A stretch of DNA of 22,207 nucleotides, from positions 1 through 22,207 of IMG/VR virus record IMGVR_UViG_3300032289_000120; one strand, written 5' to 3'. Of the stretch, positions 8,262 through 16,177 are shown in pieces. Position numbers and translations under genes: made by a program. Source of the DNA: a virus. The notes below the pieces were generated by a model. It was given only the letters and a program-made list of their open reading frames with translations, ran no database searches and was not told the origin of the DNA. The number at the start of each line of letters is the position of its first letter. The stretch's first letter is position 1.

Positions 8262-9474
8262 TACAGAAGCAAAAGTAATATCTGCAGTACTTCAAGATAA
8301 ACAAATTCACGTACTACTTCAAGCAAATGTTGAAACTCTTTTAAGAACACACAATGATATCTGGAACTTTATTCGTTTATATTCTGAGAATAACCAATCA
8401 CTTCCACCTGCAGAACTTGTAAGAGAAAAGTTTCGTGATTTTGAACCAGTAGTTGGCGTAGGTGCAACTAAGCATCACTTAGCAGAACTTCAAACAGAAT
8501 ATTTAAATGATAGCCTTAAAGACATTCTTCGTAACGCAGCAGGAGAAGTTCAAGTAGGTAATGGTACTGAAGCCTTAGAGCATCTCATTACAAAAACATC
8601 AGAGCTCAAAAAGAACACTGCTGCTATTCGTGATATTGATGCTACTGATCTTGAAGATGCTGTTGCATACTATGAAAGAGTTGCAAAGCAAAACGAACTA
8701 GGCGCAGTTGGAATTAAGACAGGTTTGCCAGGATTTGATAACTACCTACCTGCTGGCATTATGCCAGGACAACTTGGTGTGTTTCTTGCTTACCCAGGAA
8801 TTGGAAAGTCATGGATGGCCCTATACTTTGCTGTACAGGCTTGGAAGCAAGGTAAGTCACCAATGATTATCTCACTTGAAATGAGTGAGACAGAGGTTCG
8901 TAATCGTGTATTTGCTATTATGGGTGAAGGCCTATGGTCTCATCGCAAACTAAGCAATGGTGAAATTGAAATTGATATGCTTCGTAAGTGGCATGCTAAC
9001 AAGGTGGAGGGTCGTCCAGAGTTTCATATTATTTCAAACGATTCAGGTGGAGAAGTTACTCCATCAGTTATTCGTGGAAAGATTGATCAATATAAGCCAG
9101 ACTTCGTTGTTGTTGATTATCTTCAGTTGATGAGTCCAAACCAACGTGCTGATAATGAAACGGTAAAGATGAAAAACCTTTCACGAGAACTTAAGCTAAT
9201 GTCTATTAGTGAAGAAGTACCAATCATTGCTATCTCATCTGCTACACCTGACGATGTAAAAGATCTTAGCACTCCCCCAACACTAGGACAAACAGCATGG
9301 TCTAGACAGATCTCATACGATGCTGACTGGCTATTAGCACTAGGTCGTCCTGTAAATAGTGATATCATTGAATGCGTATTTAGAAAAAATAGAAATGGTT
9401 TTATGGGAGACTTTTTAGTACAGGTAGATTTTGATAAGGGATATTACAGATATAAAGACTATGAAGACAAATAA
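8254..9474 (+). CDS. dnaB: Replicative DNA helicase, DnaB-like (SF4)
   Basis: A 406-residue protein starting at GTG 8254, eight bases after AAGGAG, overlapping the previous gene. Residues 1-~125 match the small N-terminal helical domain of DnaB (AVLQDKQIHVLLQ near the start), then a linker and the RecA-fold motor from ~145. The P-loop is AYPGIGKS (179-186), the catalytic glutamate lies in SLEMSE (E209) and Walker B is FVVVDYLQLM (D288). An arginine-rich C-terminus (RKNRNGFMGDF) supplies the usual beta-hairpin. It would unwind the fork 5' to 3' with the primase next door. Oddity: the segment normally holding the sensor glutamine (LSQLNR) reads AISSATPDD. It is shorter than cellular DnaB (~450-470), as usual for phage versions. 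Confidence 0.88.
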   Translation: MNNTEAKVISAVLQDKQIHVLLQANVETLLRTHNDIWNFIRLYSENNQSLPPAELVREKFRDFEPVVGVGATKHHLAELQTEYLNDSLKDILRNAAGEVQVGNGTEALEHLITKTSELKKNTAAIRDIDATDLEDAVAYYERVAKQNELGAVGIKTGLPGFDNYLPAGIMPGQLGVFLAYPGIGKSWMALYFAVQAWKQGKSPMIISLEMSETEVRNRVFAIMGEGLWSHRKLSNGEIEIDMLRKWHANKVEGRPEFHIISNDSGGEVTPSVIRGKIDQYKPDFVVVDYLQLMSPNQRADNETVKMKNLSRELKLMSISEEVPIIAISSATPDDVKDLSTPPTLGQTAWSRQISYDADWLLALGRPVNSDIIECVFRKNRNGFMGDFLVQVDFDKGYYRYKDYEDK

Positions 9475-10387
9475 TATTTATACGGAAGATCAAATTAGAC
9501 GAGTTCTTATTGGTTCAGGAGTAAATATTGAAACTGAATTTGGTAATGACTTTATAATCTTTTGCCCATATCATAACAACAGCAGAACTCCTGCTGGAGA
9601 AGTAGCCAAAGATAGTGGGTTATTCTTTTGTTTTGGTTGTCAAACAACTAAAAACTTAGAAGAGTTTATTATGCATATGTCAAATAGGACATACTTTGAA
9701 ACCGTTAGATACATAAAAAGTAAAGAGCAAGAACATAATATTGAGATGTTAGTTAATAAAAAGCTAATTGCTGCTCCAGAGTTTGTTCAGTATGATGAAT
9801 CTATTCTTTGTAGATTGCACGATCAGTTATTATTATCAGATACAGCAAAGTCTTATCTACATGGTAGAAAGATCACTATGGATTCAATGAAAAAGTTTTC
9901 TTTAGGTTACTCAGAAAAACAGGGAATGGTTACTATTCCAGTACAGTCACCTGACGGAATGAATATTGGTTTTGTAGGAAGGTCTATAGAGGGTAAGGAG
10001 TTTAAAAATACTCCAGGATTGCCTAAAGGAAAAGTTTTGTTTAACTTGCACAGAGTTAAAACTTCTAGTATAGTGTATGTAGTTGAATCATCTTTTGATG
10101 CTATTCGACTAGACCAAGTAGGTTTCCCAGCAGTCGCAACGCTGGGTGCTAATGTATCTATTTCACAAATTAGATTATTAGAAAAGTACTTCAATAATGT
10201 CGTACTAGTAGCGGATAATGATGAGGCTGGTAGCATAATGAAAGATAAGCTAATTGAAAAGCTTGGGTCTTTGGTTAGTGTTATTACCTTAGAAAAACAA
10301 TATAAAGACATAGGCGATATGGATGATCAGTCAATTAAAAACTTAGAGTTTCAGTTTGACAAGTCTATATTGTCTATGCTAAACTAA
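9461..10387 (+). CDS. dnaG: DNA primase, DnaG-type (zinc finger plus TOPRIM)
   Basis: A 308-residue protein. I start at ATG 9461 (overlap of 14 bases with the helicase stop) rather than TTG 9431; neither has a strong ribosome site, so translation is probably coupled. Residues 35-60 carry a C-x2-H-x18-C-x2-C zinc finger (CPYH...CFGC) for template recognition. The TOPRIM domain has the catalytic glutamate in VVES (E209) and a D-x-D in VADNDEAG (D252, D254) that binds metal. A basic segment (GFVGRSIEGKEFKNT) corresponds to the RNA polymerase core. The protein ends after TOPRIM and lacks the helicase-interaction domain of cellular DnaG, so it likely works as a short phage primase with the helicase encoded just upstream. 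Confidence 0.88.
   Translation: MKTNNIYTEDQIRRVLIGSGVNIETEFGNDFIIFCPYHNNSRTPAGEVAKDSGLFFCFGCQTTKNLEEFIMHMSNRTYFETVRYIKSKEQEHNIEMLVNKKLIAAPEFVQYDESILCRLHDQLLLSDTAKSYLHGRKITMDSMKKFSLGYSEKQGMVTIPVQSPDGMNIGFVGRSIEGKEFKNTPGLPKGKVLFNLHRVKTSSIVYVVESSFDAIRLDQVGFPAVATLGANVSISQIRLLEKYFNNVVLVADNDEAGSIMKDKLIEKLGSLVSVITLEKQYKDIGDMDDQSIKNLEFQFDKSILSMLN
10356..10385 (+). promoter_or_regulatory. Candidate promoter of ssb (TTGACA-N18-TAAACT)
   Basis: A perfect TTGACA (10356-10361), an 18-base spacer ending in TGC, then TAAACT (10380-10385). The TG just before the hexamer gives it extended -10 character. The start would fall near 10392 with a short leader carrying GAAGGAG before ATG 10413. A very similar element lies at 18457-18485, which raises confidence. 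Confidence 0.45.
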
Positions 10388-10412
10388 TATAAACAACACG
10401 AAGGAGAAAAAG

Positions 10413-11069
10413 ATGAGCGTAGTAAAGGGACTCAAAAACATCAATGCCCTGCTCGACAAGCCAAAGTATGACGAAAACTCACCAAAGGTAAGATGGTTAA
10501 AGCTTTCGGATGGACAATCAGTAAAGATTCGATTCATTGAAGAATTGGATGAAGACTCTGCAAACTATAACGCAGAGCGTGGCTTAGCACTAGTTGTTAA
10601 GGAACACACAAATCCAAAAGACTATAAGCGTAAAGCTGTAGACACTATGGACACAGAAGGCCGTGACTGGGCTGAAGAAATGCATCGTAAAGATCCAAAG
10701 GCTGGCTGGAGAGCACGTCTTCGTTTTTATTGCAACGTACTTGTAGATGACGGAATCGAAGCTCCATATGTAGCAATTTGGAATATGGGAATTAGCAAGC
10801 AGTCATCATTTAACACTATTCGTGAGTATGCTCTTGAAACTGGAAGCATCTCAAATGTAGTCTGGAGACTAAAGCGTAATGGTCAGGGAACTGAAACCAA
10901 TTACACACTTATTCCTTCAGCACCAGATAAGGAACCATTTGCATGGGCAGATGTTAAACCTTATCCTCTTGAAGCAGCACTAAAGAAAATTCCTTATGCT
11001 GAGCAAGAAGCGTTTTATTTGGGCTTTGATAGCCCATCTACAACTTCATCTACCAACACAGACTGGTAA
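10413..11069 (+). CDS. ssb: Single-stranded DNA-binding protein, gp32-like
   Basis: A 218-residue protein with a strong ribosome site (GAAGGAG, six bases before ATG 10413), fitting a protein needed in quantity. Residues ~26-55 (VRWLKLSDGQSVKIRFIEEL) and ~93-130 (WRARLRFYCNVLVDD, YVAIWNMGIS) have the strand pattern of phage gp32-type OB-fold SSBs, followed by a helix and VVWRLKRNGQGTETNYTLIP. The C-terminal tail is Ser/Thr-rich, ending in TDW. No zinc cysteine set is seen, unlike T4 gp32. Placed between primase and polymerase, it would coat template strands and also assist the recombinase. It has its own candidate promoter in the end of the primase gene. A different OB-fold replication factor is the main alternative. 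Confidence 0.75.
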   Translation: MSVVKGLKNINALLDKPKYDENSPKVRWLKLSDGQSVKIRFIEELDEDSANYNAERGLALVVKEHTNPKDYKRKAVDTMDTEGRDWAEEMHRKDPKAGWRARLRFYCNVLVDDGIEAPYVAIWNMGISKQSSFNTIREYALETGSISNVVWRLKRNGQGTETNYTLIPSAPDKEPFAWADVKPYPLEAALKKIPYAEQEAFYLGFDSPSTTSSTNTDW

Positions 11070-11071
11070 GA

Positions 11072-14000
11072 ATGAGTTACGTAGGCTTACATGTTCACAC
11101 GCATTACTCCCTGTTTGATGGCATCGCTACGCCAGAAGAGTATGTAAAACGTGCAGTAGATCTCGGTATGACATCAATTGCCATTACCGATCACGGAACT
11201 TTATCGGGGCACCGTGAACTATACCGTATTGCTAAAGCAAACGGGATCAAGCCTATACTTGGCGTAGAAGGATATATGTGTTCTGACAGATTTGATACTA
11301 GAGATAAATCTGAAAGAGAAGGTCAACAGGACTTAGTTTATAACCACATTATTCTTCTCGCCAAGAACCAAATTGGTTTAGAAAACCTAAACAAGATTAA
11401 TGAAATTGCATGGACTGAAGGTTATTTTAAGAAGCCAAGGTTTGACTTTGAAATACTTGAAAAGTATAAAGAGGGAATCATTGTAACTTCTGCTTGTCCA
11501 AGTAGCGTAATAGTAAAAGCTCTTGAAGAACAAGAGTTTGCGCTAGCCAAGAAACATATCAAATGGTTTAAAGATACATTTGGTAGTGATTATTATATTG
11601 AGGTAATGCCACACAATGAAGCAGAGATTAACAAACAGTTAATTGAACTTGCTGATGAATTTAAAATTAAAGTAGTTGTAACTCCAGACTGCCACCATGT
11701 AGATGAATCTCAAAAAGAAGTTCAAGAGTTTAAACTTCTAATGAATACTCATGCTAAGATTCAAAAAGATACAACATATGATAAGTCTAAGAAGCAACCA
11801 GACATGATGAAAAGACTTGACTATCTGTATGGAGAAGATCGTCAAATTACTTTTAATAAGTTTGACATTCACCTTCTTTCATATGAAGAGATGAAGTCTG
11901 CTATGGAATTGCAGGGTATAGATAGACCAGACATCTATTCCAACACACTGTTACTTGCAGACACAGTAGAAGATTATGACATTAAAGATGGAATGAATCT
12001 GCTACCAGTTCAATACAAGAGTCCAGACAAAGAGTTAAAGAACATTTCTCTTGAGGGATTAGCCACTCGTGGGCTGTCCGATAATAAAGAATACCTTGAC
12101 AGACTTGACGAAGAACTTGAGATCATTAAAAATAAAAAGTTTGCACCATACTTCCTTGTAGTTCAAAGCATGATTGCTTGGGCTAAGAAAGAAGGCATCA
12201 TGGTTGGTCCAGGTCGTGGATCTGCTGCTGGCTCTTTAGTTTGTTATGCTCTTGGTATTACAGATGTAGATCCAATTAAGCATGGACTATTGTTTTTCCG
12301 TTTTATTAATCCAGATCGTAATGACTTTCCAGATATCGATACAGACATTCAGGACACTCGTCGTGATGAAGTTAAAGATTATCTAGTTAGACAATATAGA
12401 CACGTTGCATCTATTGCTACATTCTTACAGTTTAGAGGTAAGGGAGTAGTTAGAGATGTGGCAAGAGTTTTAAACATTCCACTATCAGATGTTAATAAGG
12501 TTTTAAAATATGTTGATACTTGGGATGAGTTCTGTACATCAAAAACAACAAGAGAATTTAGAGACAAGTATCCAGAGGTGGAGATATATGGTGAACAACT
12601 TCGTGGTCGTATTCGTGGTACTGGTATACACGCTGCTGGTGTGGTCACTAGCAAAGATCCAATTTTTAGGTATGCTCCGATGGAAACGAGATCTTCTCCT
12701 GGGAGCGATGAACGCATACCTGTGGTTGGTGTTGATATGGAGGAGGCTGAACGGATTGGTCTCATCAAAATCGATGCACTCGGACTAAAAACTCTAAGTG
12801 TAATTCAAGATGCAGTTGCAATGATTAAAGAAAACCATTATGTAGATATTAATCTTTTATCATTAAATATGGAAGATGCTAATATTTATCAGATGCTTTC
12901 TGATGGGTACACTAAAGGCGTATTCCAGTGTGAAGCAAGTCCATACACAAACCTTCTTATAAAGATGGGTGTTAAAAACTTTAACGAACTTACTGCTTCG
13001 AATGCATTAGTTCGTCCAGGAGCTATGAACACAATTGGTAAAGACTATATTGATCGCAAACATGGAAAACAAGCGGTATCATATACTCATCAGGTCATGA
13101 AAGAGTTTACGGAGGATACCTATGGTTGCGTTTTATACCAAGAGCAAGTTATGCAAGCATGCGTACACCTTGGAGGCATGTCCATGTCGGAAGCAGATAA
13201 AGTTAGAAAGATCATTGGAAAGAAGAAGGATGCTAAAGAGTTTGATGTATTCCAAGACAAATTCATTAAGGGTGCTTCTGCCTATATTAGTCCCAATCAG
13301 GCTCTTGATCTATGGCATGACTTTGAAGCGCATGCGGGGTATTCGTTCAACAAGTCCCATGCGGTTGCTTATTCTACGCTCTCGTATTGGACGGCGTGGT
13401 TAAAGTTTTACTATCCCCTTGAGTTTATGTTTGCCCTTCTTAAAAATGAGAAGGATAAGGATGGTCGTACAGAGTATCTAATTGAAGCAAAGCGTATGGG
13501 AATTTCTATTAAGCTTCCACATATCAATGATTCTGACTTTGATTTTAAAATTGAGGGCAAGGGAATTAGGTTTGGTTTAACTGGTATTAAATATATATCA
13601 ACCAATATTGCTGAAAAATATGTTGCCGCTAGACCATTTAAATCTTATAAAGAACTTGAAGAGTTTACTTTTACAAAAGGCAATGGAGTAAATAGTCGTG
13701 CCCTTCAAGCACTAAGAGTTATTGGGGCAGCAACTTTTGAGGATAATCCTAGAAATGATGATGAGATTAAAGACAATCTATATGAATACTTAAACCTCCC
13801 AGAGTTTAATATCACAATTCCTTCTCATTACTATGCGTTTATTCAAGACACAACTGACTTTGAAGAAAAAGGTTCTTATATTTTATTAGGCATGGTTAAA
13901 TCTATTAAACGAGGGAAAGGGTGGTCAAGAGTTGAAATTCTGGACAAGACTGGCAGTGTTGGGATATTTGATGAAGAAGGAACGACTATTGAGACTGGTC

Positions 14001-14344
14001 GTACTTACTTGGTTCTTTGTAATGATAACAGGATTGTTTCTGCAGTTCCTGCTGACGAAATAAAAGGATCTTCAAGTGCCCTTGTAAAATTCTTGGGGTA
14101 TAAACAACTTCCATATACAGACGAAGAAATGTTTGTGGTATCCTTTAAACCTAGAGTAACTAAAACAGGAAAAAAGATGGCTTCATTAACATTAGCAGAT
14201 ACTAGTAGAGATCTACATTCTATTACAGTATTTCCTACTTCATTCGCAAAAGCTTACATGCATATTGAAGAAGGCAAGTCTTATAAATTTAGTTTTGGTA
14301 AAACAAAAGACGGAACAGTAATTTTAGACGATATAGTTTTATGA
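11072..14344 (+). CDS. dnaE: DNA polymerase III alpha subunit-type (C-family) with PHP domain
   Basis: A 1090-residue polymerase starting at ATG 11072, two bases after the ssb stop. The PHP domain (1-~215) keeps what I recognise as all nine metal ligands: H7, H9, D16, H41, E66, H92, C142, D206 and H208; the set aligns with actinobacterial DnaE1, where PHP proofreads. The catalytic core shows GPGRGSAAGS (379-388), the PDIDTDI acidic cluster (D421/D423/D425) and KIDALGL (D568). Helix-hairpin-helix and OB-fold segments follow (~850-1060; GKGWSRVEILD). It is slightly shorter than cellular DnaE (~1160) and lacks PolC insertions. No separate proofreading exonuclease is in the window. Segments around the conserved motifs are much richer in GC and use codons (GCG, ACG, TCG, CCC) otherwise rare here. 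Confidence 0.93.
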   Translation: MSYVGLHVHTHYSLFDGIATPEEYVKRAVDLGMTSIAITDHGTLSGHRELYRIAKANGIKPILGVEGYMCSDRFDTRDKSEREGQQDLVYNHIILLAKNQIGLENLNKINEIAWTEGYFKKPRFDFEILEKYKEGIIVTSACPSSVIVKALEEQEFALAKKHIKWFKDTFGSDYYIEVMPHNEAEINKQLIELADEFKIKVVVTPDCHHVDESQKEVQEFKLLMNTHAKIQKDTTYDKSKKQPDMMKRLDYLYGEDRQITFNKFDIHLLSYEEMKSAMELQGIDRPDIYSNTLLLADTVEDYDIKDGMNLLPVQYKSPDKELKNISLEGLATRGLSDNKEYLDRLDEELEIIKNKKFAPYFLVVQSMIAWAKKEGIMVGPGRGSAAGSLVCYALGITDVDPIKHGLLFFRFINPDRNDFPDIDTDIQDTRRDEVKDYLVRQYRHVASIATFLQFRGKGVVRDVARVLNIPLSDVNKVLKYVDTWDEFCTSKTTREFRDKYPEVEIYGEQLRGRIRGTGIHAAGVVTSKDPIFRYAPMETRSSPGSDERIPVVGVDMEEAERIGLIKIDALGLKTLSVIQDAVAMIKENHYVDINLLSLNMEDANIYQMLSDGYTKGVFQCEASPYTNLLIKMGVKNFNELTASNALVRPGAMNTIGKDYIDRKHGKQAVSYTHQVMKEFTEDTYGCVLYQEQVMQACVHLGGMSMSEADKVRKIIGKKKDAKEFDVFQDKFIKGASAYISPNQALDLWHDFEAHAGYSFNKSHAVAYSTLSYWTAWLKFYYPLEFMFALLKNEKDKDGRTEYLIEAKRMGISIKLPHINDSDFDFKIEGKGIRFGLTGIKYISTNIAEKYVAARPFKSYKELEEFTFTKGNGVNSRALQALRVIGAATFEDNPRNDDEIKDNLYEYLNLPEFNITIPSHYYAFIQDTTDFEEKGSYILLGMVKSIKRGKGWSRVEILDKTGSVGIFDEEGTTIETGRTYLVLCNDNRIVSAVPADEIKGSSSALVKFLGYKQLPYTDEEMFVVSFKPRVTKTGKKMASLTLADTSRDLHSITVFPTSFAKAYMHIEEGKSYKFSFGKTKDGTVILDDIVL

Positions 14345-14363
14345 CAATAGAAAAGAGAATATA

Positions 14364-15377
14364 GTGGTAACGATAGAAGAAGTCCTAGCGCAGCTTAGCC
14401 CAAAACTAAGAAAGACAATTATGGCTGGAGATTCTATGCCAGCAACAGAATATGCAGCAACCCCTAGTTTCGGTTTAAACCGTGCTCTAAATGGTGGTCT
14501 TCCCTATGGTAGACAAGTGTTGATATGGGGCTCAAAGTCTTCTGCAAAGTCCTCTCTATGCCTTCAGATGATAGGTATAGCACAGAAGGAAGGAAAGATC
14601 TGTGCATGGATTGATGCAGAAATGTCATACGATAAGAATTGGGCAGAAAGTCTTGGGGTAGATACATCAAAACTGATTGTCTCACAATGTAGGACAATTA
14701 ATGAAATGGTAGACATTGGAACAAATCTAATGAATGCTGGAGTTGACATGATTGTTGTTGATAGTATTACTTCTCTTCTTCCAGCAATCTATTTTGAAAA
14801 AGATTCAGAAGAGCTAAAGCAACTTGAGAATACAAAGCAGATTGGTGCAGAGTCTCGTGACTTCAGTAACGCATGGAAGATGTTAAACTATGCTAACAAT
14901 AAGGTTAAGCCTACTATGCTTGTTCTAATTTCTCAATCAAGAAATAATATTAGTGCTATGTATACAAGCCAACAGCCAACAGGTGGTCAAGCAACTAAGT
15001 TTTATTCCTCATCTATTATTAAACTGTTCTCATCAGAGTCAGACAATCAGGCTATCAAGGGAAAGATTAAAGTAGGAGATAAATTAATTGAAGAAAAAGT
15101 TGGTAGAAAAATTCGTTGGGAACTTCAATTCTCTAAAACATCTCCAGGATTTCAATCTGGTGAGTATGATTTTTATTTTAGAGGTAACGATATTGGTATT
15201 GATTCCATTGGTGACCTTGTTGATACCGCAGAATTTGTAGGGTTGGTTAATCGTACAGGCGCATGGTATCAGCTTGAGGATGGCTCTAAGGTGCAAGGTA
15301 GAGAAGGATTTGTTAACAGAGTTAAAGAAGATCTTGATCTACAAGAGTCACTAAAAAAGAAGTTGATGAATGGCTGA
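14364..15377 (+). CDS. recA: RecA/UvsX-type recombinase
   Basis: A 337-residue recombinase starting at GTG 14364 after a weak AAGAGA site. The P-loop reads GSKSSAKS (56-63): alanine replaces the glycine before the lysine, as T4 UvsX also departs from the consensus there (phenylalanine). The catalytic glutamate lies in AWIDAEMSYD (E86), Walker B is DMIVVDSITS (D133), and LISQSRNNISAMYTS plus TGGQATKFYSS (189-216) are the L2 DNA-binding loop, with the conserved glutamine Q191. It would form filaments on single-stranded DNA and drive strand invasion for repair and recombination-dependent replication. It follows dnaE by 19 bases and overlaps the next small gene, heading the recombination module. 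Confidence 0.92.
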   Translation: MVTIEEVLAQLSPKLRKTIMAGDSMPATEYAATPSFGLNRALNGGLPYGRQVLIWGSKSSAKSSLCLQMIGIAQKEGKICAWIDAEMSYDKNWAESLGVDTSKLIVSQCRTINEMVDIGTNLMNAGVDMIVVDSITSLLPAIYFEKDSEELKQLENTKQIGAESRDFSNAWKMLNYANNKVKPTMLVLISQSRNNISAMYTSQQPTGGQATKFYSSSIIKLFSSESDNQAIKGKIKVGDKLIEEKVGRKIRWELQFSKTSPGFQSGEYDFYFRGNDIGIDSIGDLVDTAEFVGLVNRTGAWYQLEDGSKVQGREGFVNRVKEDLDLQESLKKKLMNG

Positions 15378-15555
15378 AAAAGAGTTTACAGTTTTTGCAG
15401 GACAGGCAATTTGTCAGAAATGTAAAGAAGATGTTTTGTCTTTAAGACTCTGGGCTGGCACAGGAGATGTCACTTGGATGTGTAGTAAAAAGCACATATC
15501 TAAGGTGGCTCTTGTACCAGTTAAAAAGAAAAAGAAAGACTTTGTAGATGAGTGA
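15370..15555 (+). CDS. Zinc-finger microprotein
   Basis: A 61-residue protein starting at ATG 15370 inside the end of the recombinase gene (8-base overlap), so probably translationally coupled. C15, C18, C38 and H42 (AICQKCKE ... MCSKKH) form a C-x2-C-x19-C-x3-H metal site on a small beta-rich core, and the C-terminus is strongly basic (VKKKKKDF). This suggests a nucleic-acid-binding accessory of the recombination module. I do not recognise a family with a known job. It overlaps the start of the next gene by eight bases in turn. Confidence 0.6.
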   Translation: MAEKEFTVFAGQAICQKCKEDVLSLRLWAGTGDVTWMCSKKHISKVALVPVKKKKKDFVDE

Positions 15556-15859
15556 GCGTTCTGAATCTAAAAGAATTGGTGCTAAACAGCATAAGAATTC
15601 AGGACGTAATACCCACAAAGGAGATGCTACATGGAGAAACTTTACTGTAGACTTTAAGGAATATCCAAAGGGTATCACAATCAATAAAGATAACTGGGCA
15701 AAAGCAGTAACTGATGCAATTAGAAACGGTAATGACCCAGCAATATTTATTATCCTTGGTGATGGTAATTCAAAGGTAAGATTAGCAGTAATAGAAGTAG
15801 AAATGCTTGAGCAATTAACAGAAGGGTATGATGATGGAACCAAAAAACACAACGATTGA
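15548..15859 (+). CDS. Small PD-(D/E)XK nuclease, Holliday-junction-resolvase-like (putative)
   Basis: A 103-residue protein beginning at ATG 15548 in the end of the zinc-finger gene. The core reads: helix with E6, basic S-G-R-N-T-H-K-G-D (D26), then a strand FTVDFKEY with D35-x-K37, then helix DNWAKAVTDAIRNG and strand PAIFIILG. The spacing 'E ... GD ... (D/E)xK ... W ... helix ... strand' is that of archaeal Hjc/phage Hjr-type PD-(D/E)XK resolvases and related small endonucleases, with Asp in place of the more usual Glu in ExK. It lies between the recombinase and a candidate mediator, where junction cleavage would make sense. Assignment rests on motif spacing only; a noncatalytic relative is possible. 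Confidence 0.55.
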   Translation: MSERSESKRIGAKQHKNSGRNTHKGDATWRNFTVDFKEYPKGITINKDNWAKAVTDAIRNGNDPAIFIILGDGNSKVRLAVIEVEMLEQLTEGYDDGTKKHND

Positions 15860-16139
15860 AATGGTTAATGGTTTGTCTGAGATAGCAGACTATATGAATG
15901 ATGATGAACTAACAACGGCTTTAACAATGATTGCTAAAATTATTATTAAACCAGATATCCCTATTCAAGTTGCAAGCCTTGAGATTGTTAGACTTCAAGC
16001 AATTGCAGCAAAGATGTCCTTAAAGGCTACGTGGATGGCTAATGTTGATAAAAGCGACAGGGCAAAAAAGAACATATATTACACAGCAGCAGAAGCAATA
16101 AATGATCTAGTTTCAGCACTTAAATACATAATGCGCTAA
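15834..16139 (+). CDS. Small helical protein, candidate UvsY-like recombination mediator
   Basis: A 101-residue, almost wholly helical protein. Three consecutive ATGs occur (15828, 15831, 15834); I use the third because GAAGGG (15821-15826) then sits seven bases upstream. The middle and C-terminal helices (ASLEIVRLQAIAAKMSLKAT and KKNIYYTAAEAINDLVSALK) recall the pattern of phage UvsY proteins: a basic helix that contacts DNA, an aromatic-rich connector, and a final oligomerising helix ending near Y-I-M-R. The gene lies three genes after the recombinase. UvsY loads UvsX onto SSB-coated DNA in T4. The similarity is of pattern and context, not clear identity, so this is a hypothesis; any small coiled helical protein could look alike. 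Confidence 0.5.
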   Translation: MEPKNTTIEMVNGLSEIADYMNDDELTTALTMIAKIIIKPDIPIQVASLEIVRLQAIAAKMSLKATWMANVDKSDRAKKNIYYTAAEAINDLVSALKYIMR

Positions 16140-16148
16140 ACCATTTAC

Positions 16149-16157
16149 TGGTATACT
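16149..16157 (+). promoter_or_regulatory. Candidate extended -10 promoter (TGgTATACT)
   Basis: TGGTATACT at 16149-16157 lies in the 38-base gap before the Cas4-like nuclease gene, one of the few real gaps in the window. No convincing -35 is present. Transcription would start near 16163, leaving a short leader with AAGGGAA before ATG 16178. Same design as the element at 6568-6576. Confidence 0.4.
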
Positions 16158-16177
16158 TATATAAACAAGGGAATAAA

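Noticed and set aside
12379-13605. Several open frames of 60-130 codons on both strands inside dnaE
   Set aside because: They overlap the conserved catalytic core of the polymerase, lack ribosome sites and have unprotein-like composition; they reflect the GC-rich patches.
14743-14770. TTGACA with TATTAC 16 bases downstream in recA
   Set aside because: It encodes the invariant Walker B segment and points into the middle of a gene with no start nearby.
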